DNA from: Xylanibacter oryzae DSM 17970
GTDB lineage: Bacteria; Bacteroidota; Bacteroidia; Bacteroidales; Bacteroidaceae
Direction of reading: 5' to 3'
NCBI RefSeq assembly: GCF_000585355.1
Contig: NZ_KK073873.1
Location: 2,585,703-2,649,702 of the forward strand
Length of the DNA stretch: 64,000 bases
Part shown: piece after piece, positions 1 through 8,110 of the stretch
Position numbering within the stretch: the first letter of the stretch is position 1
Layout: each line of letters begins with the position of its first letter
Notes under the pieces: generated by a model
Database searches by the model: none
The model's input: the letters and a program-made list of their open reading frames with translations, nothing else
Told to the model about the DNA's origin: nothing
Program-made: the position numbers and the translations under genes

Positions 1-1
1 C

Positions 2-136
2 ATTCGTTTCGGTACATTTTATAAGTCATGGTGGAACAAGGGAGAGGATGCTTCCGACCATCACACAGGAATCTATCCAATCCCTGCAGAGGAACTATCC
101 AAAAATCCTAATCTGAAACAGAATGCAGGTTATTAA
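2..136 (+). CDS. SusD/RagB-family outer-membrane lipoprotein, C-terminal end
   Basis: The frame starting at base 2 is open to the TAA at 134-136 and begins upstream of the window. It encodes about 44 residues with the typical SusD ending: an RFGTFYKSWW-like stretch, then IYPIPAEEL, then NPNLKQNAGY. SusD proteins are surface lipoproteins that bind glycans beside a SusC TonB-dependent transporter. The two glycoside hydrolase genes just downstream fit a polysaccharide-utilisation locus. The SusC partner is expected upstream, outside the window. Confidence 0.85.
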   Translation: MRFGTFYKSWWNKGEDASDHHTGIYPIPAEELSKNPNLKQNAGY

Positions 137-146
137 TATTTATCGA

Positions 147-1349
147 ATGAAAAGAATCCTACTATATATAATCATAACGTCACTGCTATTCTCGTCATGC
201 AGTAGCAGTGACGCCAACGACCAATCATCTAGCGGAAATACGGATACAGAGATACTTACAGCACAGTTGCCTACGAAAACCAACTCTATGAAAATATTGG
301 CCCATTTCATGATTTGGTTTGAAACAAATAAGACTAGCACTACAGGTAAATGGGGATGGCATTGGACAATGAATGCCTCTCTAAACCCCGGTAACGGCGA
401 GATAGCTTCTCACTACCATCCGCTTACAGGAGCATACGCCTCTGGTGATGTCGATATACTTAATTATCAGTGTCTGCTGATGAAATATTCGGGTATAGAC
501 GGAGTGATAGTTGACTGGTATGGGTCTAATGCCGACAATTCTACAGCTAAACATACGAGCAATACTGTAGCACTTTTCACCGCAATCAAGAAAGCTGGAA
601 TGCAGTTGTCTATATGCTATGAGGATGCTAATCTTGGTAATGATGCAGTGATAGAAGCCCGTACAGATATGACATATCTGGCAAAAAACTTCTTTACCTC
701 TGACAACTATACAAAAATCGACGGCAGACCACTATTGCTCGATTTCGGTCCTCAGAAGATAACGACATCAGCTGACTGGTACCGTGTTTTCCAGGTTTTG
801 TCGACAAAGCCCGAATTCATAGTACTCAACTATGCATCTAGTAAGGCAAATAGTCCTGAATACACCAATTCTCAAGGCGAATTCCTCTGGGTTAACGCCA
901 GTCCAGCAGACTGGTACACACAAGCAAAGAAAAATTACATGATGGTAATAGGCGGAGCTATGCCCGGTTTCTACGACTATTATAAATTGGGTGGTGCAGG
1001 AGATGGATACACCACATACGATGACAAAGATGGAGCACTTTTCAATAGTCAACTACAGGCTGCACAGTCGGCAGGTCTCAATTACCTCCAGGTTAGTACA
1101 TGGAACGACTATGGCGAAGGTACCATCATAGAGCCAACAAAAGAGTTCGGCTATCGTTATCTTACTGCATTGCAATCGTTCACCGGTGTAAGTTATCAGC
1201 AGAGCAACTTGGAACTGATATACAAGTGGTATCAATTACGCGTAAAATATGCCAACGACACGGTGAAGACAAAAATACTCGATAAGTGCTATGACTATCT
1301 CAATGCCCTACAGCCTGAAAAGGCAAAGACTCTGATGGACCAACTATAG
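147..1349 (+). CDS. GH71/GH99-like glycoside hydrolase lipoprotein
   Basis: A predicted 400-aa exported lipoprotein. The ATG at 147 gives a clean SPII signal (MKRILLYIIITSLLFSSC, lipid-bearing Cys18), so it is preferred over the ATG at 123, which overlaps the SusD end. After a Ser/Asp linker comes a single (beta/alpha)8-type domain. Its motifs include AHFMIWFET near the start, GIDGVIVDWYGSN mid-way, and a late STWNDYGEGTIIEPT block, as in Bacteroidetes GH71/GH99-like enzymes that act on alpha-glucans or alpha-mannans. The exact substrate cannot be read from sequence. It lies 10 bp after susD and 25 bp before the GH97 gene, so it is probably co-transcribed with both. Confidence 0.75.
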   Translation: MKRILLYIIITSLLFSSCSSSDANDQSSSGNTDTEILTAQLPTKTNSMKILAHFMIWFETNKTSTTGKWGWHWTMNASLNPGNGEIASHYHPLTGAYASGDVDILNYQCLLMKYSGIDGVIVDWYGSNADNSTAKHTSNTVALFTAIKKAGMQLSICYEDANLGNDAVIEARTDMTYLAKNFFTSDNYTKIDGRPLLLDFGPQKITTSADWYRVFQVLSTKPEFIVLNYASSKANSPEYTNSQGEFLWVNASPADWYTQAKKNYMMVIGGAMPGFYDYYKLGGAGDGYTTYDDKDGALFNSQLQAAQSAGLNYLQVSTWNDYGEGTIIEPTKEFGYRYLTALQSFTGVSYQQSNLELIYKWYQLRVKYANDTVKTKILDKCYDYLNALQPEKAKTLMDQL

Positions 1350-1374
1350 ATATAAAACATAAAAACAATAATAT

Positions 1375-3384
1375 ATGAAATTAGAAAAATTAGTACTCAC
1401 CGTGTCGCTTTCTGTTATGACTCTGCAAGGGATATATGCCGCCGACACAGTGGCTTCGCCTGACGGACATATAATTGTTACAACAGGATTGAAGGGCGGG
1501 AAACCATACTATCAGGTAAGACGTGACAAGGAATCAATCATTAATGTTTCATATCTGGGTTTCAAAATGAATGATGGTTCATTGAAAGACAGACTCAAAA
1601 TAGTTTCTAAAAGCAGAGACAGCAAAAACGAAACATGGGAGCAAGTGTGGGGAGAAGACAAAACCGTAAAGAATAATTATAATGAATTGACTCTATGTTT
1701 GCAACAGACCAAAAAACATTATTTGAAAATGAATATAGTGTTCCGTGTATTCAACGATGGTTTCGGTTTCCGCTATGAATTCCCAAAGCAGAACAATCTC
1801 ACAGACTTCCGCATCATGGAAGAACTAACACAAGTATCCATGCCCGTTGACGCACAGGCATGGACAGAACCAACAAATGGGACATCTTATTATGAGGCAC
1901 TATGGACAAAATCGCCACTTAGCAATAAAGATACAGTGAATACACCCATTACAATCCAAGTGAATGACTCTCTCTTTATGGCACTGCATGAAGCAAATCT
2001 CACAGATTATGCTTCACTCAACTATACACCTAGACATTATCCTGGAGCAGCCGTAACACTGGTAGCTGCATTGACGCCATGGAAAAACGGTGTAAAGGTG
2101 TATGCCAGAGCACCTTTCAAAACGCCGTGGCGCACTTGCATCATCGTGCACAAACCGGGCGAGTTGATAACATCAAGGCTGATGCTCAATCTCAATGAAC
2201 CATGCAAGATAAAAGATACCTCATGGATACAGACTGGCAAATATGTAGGTATATGGTGGGGGATGCACATGAAGAAGTACACATGGGCGCAGGGACCTCA
2301 GCACGGAGCTACGACAGAAAACACACGCCGTTATATCGATTTCGCAGCACGCCATGGTTTCAAATCTGTATTAGTAGAAGGATGGAACTACGGATGGGAT
2401 GGCGACTGGACTAGAGAAGGAGATAAATTTAGTTTTACACGTCCTTATCCAGACTACGACTTGAAAGGCTTATGTGCTTATGCCAACGAAAAAGGTGTTC
2501 GCATAATAGCCCATAATGAGACAGGTGGTGCAGCTAAAAATTATGAGAATCAATTGGACAGTGCTTTTGCTTTATATCATTCTCTAGGTATTAATACAAT
2601 AAAGACAGGATATGTAAATACCATTCTTGACAACAGTGAACTGCAGCACAGCCAGTATGGCATTCGTCATTATCGTAAGGTAATAGAAACAGCAGCAAAA
2701 TACCATCTTATGGTAGTAAATCATGAACCTGCAATGCCAACAGGATTGCAACGCACATATCCCAATCTTATGACTCAGGAAGGAATGCGCGGACAAGAAT
2801 ATAATGCATGGTCAACAGACGGAGGCAATCCTCCTGAACATATTTGCTTATTGCCTTTTACCCGTGGACTGGCAGGGCCAATGGATTTTACCCCTGGAAT
2901 ATTTAATTTTCACAACACAGCTTTTCCTAGTACTCATCCACAGACAACGTTGGCAAAGCAGTTAGCTGAGTATGTAATAATATATAGTCCATGGCAGATG
3001 GCAGCCGATATGATAGAGAATTACGAAGACCAACCCGGACTGGCGTTTATAGAATCATGTTCCACGAACTGGTCGAAGACTGTAGTACCTAATGCCGAGA
3101 TAGGAAAATATGTTACAATAGCACGTAAAGACCGTAACAGTGAAAAGTGGTTTGTAGGCAGTGTGACTGATAAAGATGGCCGTGACATAGACATATCTCT
3201 TGATTTTCTTGATGCCGGTGCACAGTATACCGCCATAATATACCAAGATGGCCCAGGTGCCGACTATCGCAATAATCCCACTTCACTTACTACGATGACA
3301 CGTGATGTTACATCAGCAACAGTATTGAAGTTACATCTTGCGCCTAGTGGAGGAGCTGCGATATGTATAGAGAAAAATAAATAG
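1375..3384 (+). CDS. GH97 alpha-glycosidase (SusB-like)
   Basis: A predicted 669-aa exported enzyme with a signal peptide ending near YAADT. It has the three GH97 parts: an N-terminal beta-sandwich (about 25-280), a (beta/alpha)8 catalytic domain (about 290-560) and a C-terminal beta domain. KTGYV (410-414) carries Gly412 where retaining GH97 members have the Asp nucleophile. NHEP (Glu451) and RGQEYNAW (Glu475) match the calcium/base and acid regions of SusB. By family knowledge this pattern indicates an inverting alpha-glucosidase rather than a retaining alpha-galactosidase. Length is close to the usual 650-740 aa. It is the last gene of the locus; no hairpin terminator was seen directly after it. 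Confidence 0.9.
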   Translation: MKLEKLVLTVSLSVMTLQGIYAADTVASPDGHIIVTTGLKGGKPYYQVRRDKESIINVSYLGFKMNDGSLKDRLKIVSKSRDSKNETWEQVWGEDKTVKNNYNELTLCLQQTKKHYLKMNIVFRVFNDGFGFRYEFPKQNNLTDFRIMEELTQVSMPVDAQAWTEPTNGTSYYEALWTKSPLSNKDTVNTPITIQVNDSLFMALHEANLTDYASLNYTPRHYPGAAVTLVAALTPWKNGVKVYARAPFKTPWRTCIIVHKPGELITSRLMLNLNEPCKIKDTSWIQTGKYVGIWWGMHMKKYTWAQGPQHGATTENTRRYIDFAARHGFKSVLVEGWNYGWDGDWTREGDKFSFTRPYPDYDLKGLCAYANEKGVRIIAHNETGGAAKNYENQLDSAFALYHSLGINTIKTGYVNTILDNSELQHSQYGIRHYRKVIETAAKYHLMVVNHEPAMPTGLQRTYPNLMTQEGMRGQEYNAWSTDGGNPPEHICLLPFTRGLAGPMDFTPGIFNFHNTAFPSTHPQTTLAKQLAEYVIIYSPWQMAADMIENYEDQPGLAFIESCSTNWSKTVVPNAEIGKYVTIARKDRNSEKWFVGSVTDKDGRDIDISLDFLDAGAQYTAIIYQDGPGADYRNNPTSLTTMTRDVTSATVLKLHLAPSGGAAICIEKNK

Positions 3385-4135
3385 GCTTTAGTAAGGTAAA
3401 CTTTGTATTTTTAGTATCCTGCTGGTATTGCTATTAAATGTCCTGCAAAAAATTAAAATGGCAACCAGCAGGTTTTCAAATCATGAACTTGTTCTTCCAA
3501 AATGTTTTTTCCAAAAAATAAAAGTGTTTTTCACCTCCCTCTGGTATTTTTACATATAACTACATAATTATCAACACTTTATCTACGGGGAGGTGAAATT
3601 TTCACCTCCCCGGATTGAGATACCGAGTATTAAGGGGGTTAAACAACAAGCAATCTAACTTGAATTGATTGGTAATCTAAGTTAAATTGGTAAGCAATCT
3701 AACTTGAATTGGTATTCGAGAATCATCGTTTTATACAATAAAAGGGATAGGCTATTATTGGTTTTTTATATGTTTAGAGTTTCATTGATTAATAAAATAG
3801 TACAAGATGTCATTAATACATGCATCTTACGATTACAAGGATCTCTGCCTATTGATAGAAAGTAGGCGAAAATCATAAAATCCGGGGAGGTCAGAATTTC
3901 ACCTCCCCAGATTTATATATCTACATATCAGTTGCTTACGTTATTTCATACCAGAGGGAGGTGAAAAAACATTTCTAAATAAAAAATGATACAATAGTGT
4001 ATTATGCTCTATTTTCAAAATATTACTCATACCAGTTTAGCTATGCATCAGATAAACAACACTAAATTCAAGCATAATCTGTTGAAAAATTTAATAAAAT
4101 TGGTTGAAAACAAACAAGATATGGACTAAAATAGT
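3385..4135. other. Long non-coding stretch holding an inverted-repeat element
   Basis: About 750 bases between GH97 and dapB with no credible gene. The centre is a 442-bp element with terminal inverted repeats and two internal palindromes, listed separately. Just inside its left palindrome are two 20-bp direct copies starting AAGCAATCTAAC, at 3648-3667 and 3692-3711, with a degenerate third copy between them at 3671-3690. The flanks are plain AT-rich sequence. Confidence 0.6.
3527..3968. repeat. MITE-like 442-bp element with 21-bp terminal inverted repeats
   Basis: The ends 3527-3547 and 3948-3968 are perfect 21-bp inverted repeats built on CACCTCCCTCTGGTAT. Exactly 39 bases inside each end sits a 25-bp palindrome (3587-3611 perfect; 3884-3908 with two mismatches) starting GGGGAGGT and ending ACCTCCCC. 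The 11-mer TTTCACCTCCC therefore occurs six times in alternating orientation, at 3529, 3588, 3600, 3885 (two mismatches), 3897 and 3956. The two 39-nt spacers are equal in length but not in sequence. No ORF lies inside. It could be a miniature transposable element or a structured regulatory repeat. Confidence 0.7.
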
Positions 4136-4143
4136 TACCTTTG
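4136..4143 (+). promoter_or_regulatory. -7 element for dapB operon
   Basis: TACCTTTG matches the Bacteroidetes -7 consensus TAnnTTTG and lies 22 bp before the dapB ATG. No well-spaced -33 TTTG was found, so only the -7 half is supported. Confidence 0.5.
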
Positions 4144-4165
4144 CGAAAATTTAATTCGAATTAAA

Positions 4166-4921
4166 ATGAAAATTGCTTTGATCGGCTACGGTAAAATGGG
4201 CAAAATGATTGAACAGATTGCTAAAGACCGTGGCCATGAAATTGTTAGTATCATAGATATTAATAATCCACAGGATTTTGACAGTCCTGCTTTCTCATCT
4301 GCTGATGTTGCGATAGAATTTACAGCACCAATGGCAGCTTACGGTAACTATCTTAAGGCCTTCAAGCACAATGTTAAAGTAGTTTCAGGCTCTACCGGAT
4401 GGATGAAGGAACATGGCGATGATGTAAAGAAAATGTGTACCGAAGGTGGACAAACACTATTCTGGGCCTCAAACTTCAGCATTGGCGTAGCTATATTCAG
4501 TGCCGTTAACCGCTATCTGGCTAAGGTCATGAATGATTTTCCACAGTATAGCGTTAAGATGGAAGAGACTCACCACATACATAAATTGGATGCTCCTTCA
4601 GGTACAGCTATAACACTTGCTGAAGATATAATAGATAATATTAACAGCAAAGACAAATGGGTGAAAGGTACTTTACTGGCACCGGACGGTTCTATTACAG
4701 GCTCAGATAAATGTGCCGACAATGAGTTGGCAATCAATAGTATTCGCCGTGACGAAGTTCCGGGCATACACACTATTGAGTATGATTCTGAAGCAGACAA
4801 AATCGCTATAACTCACGATGCGCACAGCCGTAAGGGATTCGCACTAGGGGCTGTATTAGCTGCAGAGTACACAAAAGATCACAATGGTTTGCTTACTACT
4901 AGCGACCTGTTTAAATTTTAG
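4166..4921 (+). CDS. dapB: 4-hydroxy-tetrahydrodipicolinate reductase
   Basis: A predicted 251-aa cytosolic enzyme that reduces the dihydrodipicolinate precursor with NAD(P)H in the diaminopimelate/lysine pathway, supplying peptidoglycan cross-links. The nucleotide-binding loop GYGKMG is at 7-12. The catalytic and substrate block HHIHKLDAPSGTA spans 136-148, with the active-site His pair and Lys140. It is somewhat shorter than the roughly 270-aa proteobacterial enzyme. It is first in a tight cluster with two signal-peptidase genes and a WbqC gene; the next start lies 6 bp after its stop. Confidence 0.95.
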   Translation: MKIALIGYGKMGKMIEQIAKDRGHEIVSIIDINNPQDFDSPAFSSADVAIEFTAPMAAYGNYLKAFKHNVKVVSGSTGWMKEHGDDVKKMCTEGGQTLFWASNFSIGVAIFSAVNRYLAKVMNDFPQYSVKMEETHHIHKLDAPSGTAITLAEDIIDNINSKDKWVKGTLLAPDGSITGSDKCADNELAINSIRRDEVPGIHTIEYDSEADKIAITHDAHSRKGFALGAVLAAEYTKDHNGLLTTSDLFKF

Positions 4922-4927
4922 AATAAT

Positions 4928-6364
4928 ATGATAAATAAAGAGAAAGAAAGCCGTAACATGAAGGTACAATGGACTAAGTTCATTGTCGTAATGGCATTAT
5001 ATCTGGCGTTTCTACTTTGGGTAAAGAGTTGGCTCGGACTAATTGTTGTTCCATTCATCTTTGATGTATATATTACTAAAAAGATAAAGTGGCAATGGTG
5101 GAAAGATGCTGAAAAACCTGTAAAATTCCTTATGAGTTGGGTTGATGCTCTAGTATTTGCTCTGGTTGCGGTATACTTCATCAATCTTTTCTTCTTCCAG
5201 AATTATGTTATTCCGTCTTCCTCACTTGAAAAATCTCTTCTAACAGGAGACTATCTGTTTGTAAGCAAGGTCAGTTATGGTCCACGTATACCTGAAACAC
5301 CTCTCACCATGCCTCTTACACAACATACAATGCCTATCGTAGACATGAAATCATATATTGAATGGCCTCATTGGGAATACCGTCGTGTAAAGGGACTTGG
5401 CAAGATTAAACTAAATGATATTGTTGTATTCAACTATCCTGCAGGTGATACTCTTGTAAGTTCACCTCGATATCAGGCTTATGATTATTATCAGATGTGC
5501 TATGGTATGGGATGGCAGTTGTACCCGCAACATCCTAATATAGACTCACTTAATCCTATGCAGCGCCGGGCCTTGTTTGATAAGGTTTATGCCATTGGTA
5601 AGCAAGCAATACTTGACAACCAGGCAGAATACGGTTCTATAATGACGAGGCCTACAGACCGCCGTGAGAATTATGTTAAGCGCTGTGTAGGTCTGCCTGG
5701 CATGACATTACAAATCAAGAACCACATAGTTTACCTTAACGGGAAAGCAAACAAAGAGCCTGATAATGTGCAATATACTTATTACATCAAATTCAAGCAG
5801 GTTCTATCTGATGATCTAATGCACGACCTTGGCATCAGCAACGAAGATATTACATCTCTCAATCAATCCGGATATATGCCTCTTACCAAGCATGCACTGT
5901 CAGTACTTTCACATCGCAAAGATCTTGTACAGAGCATTCGTCTTAACAAAGACGCTACATATAATGATACATACCCACTAAATGGCAACATGCATTGGAC
6001 ACGCGATAACTACGGTCCTATATGGATACCTGCAAAAGGTAAAAGCATCAAACTTGATATGAACAACATAGCTATCTATGAGCGTCCTATCAAGGTATAT
6101 GAAGGCAATGACCTACAAATAAAGAATGGTAAGATTTACATCAATGGCAAGCAGACCAACAAGTACACATTCAAGATGGACTACTACTGGATGATGGGTG
6201 ACAACCGTCATAACTCTGCCGACAGCCGCTACTGGGGGTTTGTTCCTGAAGACCATATTGTGGGCAAACCAATATTCATATGGTGGTCATCCGATCCCGA
6301 CCGACATGGCTTCTCAGGTATACGCTGGGGACGACTGTTCAGATGGGTTGACAATATAAAATAA
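4928..6364 (+). CDS. lepB: Signal peptidase I (large, active form)
   Basis: A predicted 478-aa inner-membrane serine protease that removes signal peptides from exported proteins. Two hydrophobic segments lie at about 15-45 and 70-95. The S26 boxes are intact: IPSSSLEKSL with nucleophile Ser99, NYVKRCVGLPG with general-base Lys251, and MMGDNRHNSADSRYWG around 422-437. Ser99 and Lys251 are 152 residues apart, far more than in E. coli LepB (Ser90-Lys145), because of a large insertion. A second ATG at 4958 (MKVQWTKF) is an equally plausible start; 4928 is kept because it is 6 bp from the dapB stop. Confidence 0.92.
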   Translation: MINKEKESRNMKVQWTKFIVVMALYLAFLLWVKSWLGLIVVPFIFDVYITKKIKWQWWKDAEKPVKFLMSWVDALVFALVAVYFINLFFFQNYVIPSSSLEKSLLTGDYLFVSKVSYGPRIPETPLTMPLTQHTMPIVDMKSYIEWPHWEYRRVKGLGKIKLNDIVVFNYPAGDTLVSSPRYQAYDYYQMCYGMGWQLYPQHPNIDSLNPMQRRALFDKVYAIGKQAILDNQAEYGSIMTRPTDRRENYVKRCVGLPGMTLQIKNHIVYLNGKANKEPDNVQYTYYIKFKQVLSDDLMHDLGISNEDITSLNQSGYMPLTKHALSVLSHRKDLVQSIRLNKDATYNDTYPLNGNMHWTRDNYGPIWIPAKGKSIKLDMNNIAIYERPIKVYEGNDLQIKNGKIYINGKQTNKYTFKMDYYWMMGDNRHNSADSRYWGFVPEDHIVGKPIFIWWSSDPDRHGFSGIRWGRLFRWVDNIK

Positions 6365-6377
6365 ACTCAAACAACTA

Positions 6378-7061
6378 ATGAAGGGAACTCTCAAGTTTGT
6401 GGTAGCACTGGCAGTCACGTTCTTGGTGATGTTAGTTTTCCGCGCTTTGGTGTTCACCATATACACCGTACCTTCTTCAGGCCTTAAACCGGAACTGAAT
6501 GATGGTGACAGAATACTGGTGAACAGATGGAGTTATGGGCTACGCACAGGCTTGGGAGGTCTTTTTGATTATGGTAGATTGTGTAAGGGTAATGTAGAAT
6601 ACGGTGATTTGGTAGCGTTCAATAACCCTCTTGACTCTCTACATTCCATATCCAAACGTTCTATTTTTGTTGGTTATTGCAAAGCTATGCCTGGTGATAC
6701 AGTACATTTTAACTCATCGCCAGAATTCATAATACCCGGTAAGTGCCATATGGTTAGGGTAACTAAAGATAACATGCAACTGCTATGTAATACATACATA
6801 ATACACGAACATAAAGACGCAAAGATTAAGAATAACAATCTTTATGTTGACGGTAAAGAAACACATTGTGCATCATTCACACAAAATTATTACTGGATGT
6901 CTACACATAGCAACCAAAATCTTAAAGATTCACGTTTTTTCGGTCTTGTTCCCGAGAGTCATATAATAGGCAGAGTCGTTGCTATTGTATATAATAAAGA
7001 CGATTCTAAACCATTTTATGAAGGATACCGTGAAGACAGATTATTCAAATTTATCAAATGA
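6378..7061 (+). CDS. LepB paralogue lacking catalytic Ser and Lys
   Basis: A predicted 227-aa protein with one N-terminal membrane segment (MKGTLKFVVALAVTFLVMLV) and clear overall similarity to signal peptidase I. Every catalytic box is altered. The Ser box reads VPSSGLKPEL, with Gly35 at the nucleophile position. The Lys box reads FVGYCKAMPGD, with Gly99 where the base Lys should be. GDNRxNSxDSR has become STHSNQNLKDSR (from 175). The structural residues around the boxes are kept, so this is probably a folded pseudo-enzyme, not decay. It starts 13 bp after active lepB and overlaps wbqC by 4 bp. A role as partner or regulator of LepB is inference. Confidence 0.85.
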   Translation: MKGTLKFVVALAVTFLVMLVFRALVFTIYTVPSSGLKPELNDGDRILVNRWSYGLRTGLGGLFDYGRLCKGNVEYGDLVAFNNPLDSLHSISKRSIFVGYCKAMPGDTVHFNSSPEFIIPGKCHMVRVTKDNMQLLCNTYIIHEHKDAKIKNNNLYVDGKETHCASFTQNYYWMSTHSNQNLKDSRFFGLVPESHIIGRVVAIVYNKDDSKPFYEGYREDRLFKFIK

Positions 7062-7684
7062 AAGTATTATTATCATCCGCATATTTCGGACCTGTACAAT
7101 GGTATCAGAAGCTTAACCGCAGTGAAGTAACTTTAATAGAGCAATACGATAGTTACATGAAACAGACGTATCGCAATCGCTGCATCATAGCTACGACCAA
7201 CGGCATACAGGCTCTGACAATTCCTACTGAAAGGTCTGACTCACAATCGGTATTAGCAGACAATAAGACTCTTATGAAGGACATTCGCATCAGCGACCAT
7301 GGTAACTGGCGTCATCTACACTGGAACGCTCTGACAAGTGCTTATGGAGAATCTCCTTTCTTCGAATACTATGCCGATGACATACATCCTTTCTTTGAAA
7401 AGAAATGGGAATACCTCTATGACTTCAATATGGAGATAACCAATAAGATGTGCGAGCTTATTGATTTACGCCCCAATATAGCGACTACAAAAGAGTTTAT
7501 AAAGTCACCTGAGGGTTTCACAGACTTCCGTGATGTAATACGCCCTAAACGCCCTCTACAAGATAATGATTTCGAACCTAAGAGATATTATCAGGTTTAC
7601 GAGTCAAAGCATGGTTTTCTACCTAACCTTAGCATTCTTGATCTTCTGTTCAATATGGGACCTGAAAGTATATTCCTTTTATAG
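7058..7684 (+). CDS. WbqC-like family protein
   Basis: A predicted 208-aa soluble protein opening with MKVLLSSAYFGPVQWYQKL, the signature of the WbqC family (PF08889), often found near polysaccharide genes. It has a conserved W-R-H-LHWNAL stretch near residue 85 and an SILDLLFNMGPES-like ending typical of the family. The biochemical role is not established. The ATG overlaps the lepB paralogue stop (ATGA), so the two are likely translationally coupled and share the dapB transcript. Confidence 0.8.
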   Translation: MKVLLSSAYFGPVQWYQKLNRSEVTLIEQYDSYMKQTYRNRCIIATTNGIQALTIPTERSDSQSVLADNKTLMKDIRISDHGNWRHLHWNALTSAYGESPFFEYYADDIHPFFEKKWEYLYDFNMEITNKMCELIDLRPNIATTKEFIKSPEGFTDFRDVIRPKRPLQDNDFEPKRYYQVYESKHGFLPNLSILDLLFNMGPESIFLL

Positions 7685-7746
7685 GCTCATTTTTAATTTC
7701 ATAGCAAATCATTATAGATGTGTTATGACTAAATTAAATAGAATTT

Positions 7747-7980
7747 TTATAAATAAAGATATAAATTAAAAAATAGGACAATTGGTCCCATGAGTATAGA
7801 AAGATAATCTTGGAACTTTTTTTTATCTTTTTTGCTAATAAGAATATAAGTTACAGTATATAGTATTGGTACCATAATGACCATGACTTTAAACCATAAA
7901 TGACTAATGTCAATGTGCCTTGAAAGTTCTTGCTGCAGTAAAAAGTAAAATATAATTAAGATTTTCAAAGTTTGTTTCAT
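7747..7980 (-). CDS. Hypothetical small membrane protein
   Basis: A 77-aa ORF with two or three hydrophobic stretches (ILIIFYFLLQ; FKVMVIMVPILYTVTYILI; LMGPIVLFFNLYLYL) split by a short KKDKKK segment, so the translation looks like a real small membrane protein. No clear promoter was seen upstream. It is the only coding candidate between wbqC and the GH127 gene. It is not recognised; it could be a relic or chance hydrophobic AT-rich sequence. Confidence 0.35.
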   Translation of the reverse strand: MKQTLKILIIFYFLLQQELSRHIDISHLWFKVMVIMVPILYTVTYILISKKDKKKFQDYLSILMGPIVLFFNLYLYL

Positions 7981-8077
7981 AGCTGTTAATTTAAGACCGT
8001 AAAATTTTTATGATGGCAAAAAGCATCATTTTCATAATTTAATTGAATGTGAATCAGGTGATGTTATTGGGTACAAA

Positions 8078-8104
8078 TACAGACGGACTAGAAGTCCGTC
8101 TGTA
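8078..8104 (-). terminator. Hairpin terminator after GH127 gene
   Basis: A perfect 11-bp stem (8078-8088 with 8094-8104, arm TACAGACGGAC) and 5-nt loop sit just after the GH127 stop on the minus strand. The following T-tract is weak. Confidence 0.6.
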
Positions 8105-8110
8105 AATTTC

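Noticed and set aside
123..146. Upstream ATG for the GH71/GH99-like gene
   Set aside because: It would overlap the SusD end and put eight residues in front of a perfect lipoprotein signal.
3587..3611. Palindrome read as a rho-independent terminator for GH97
   Set aside because: It lies 200 bp after the stop, has no T-run, and belongs to a repeated symmetrical element.
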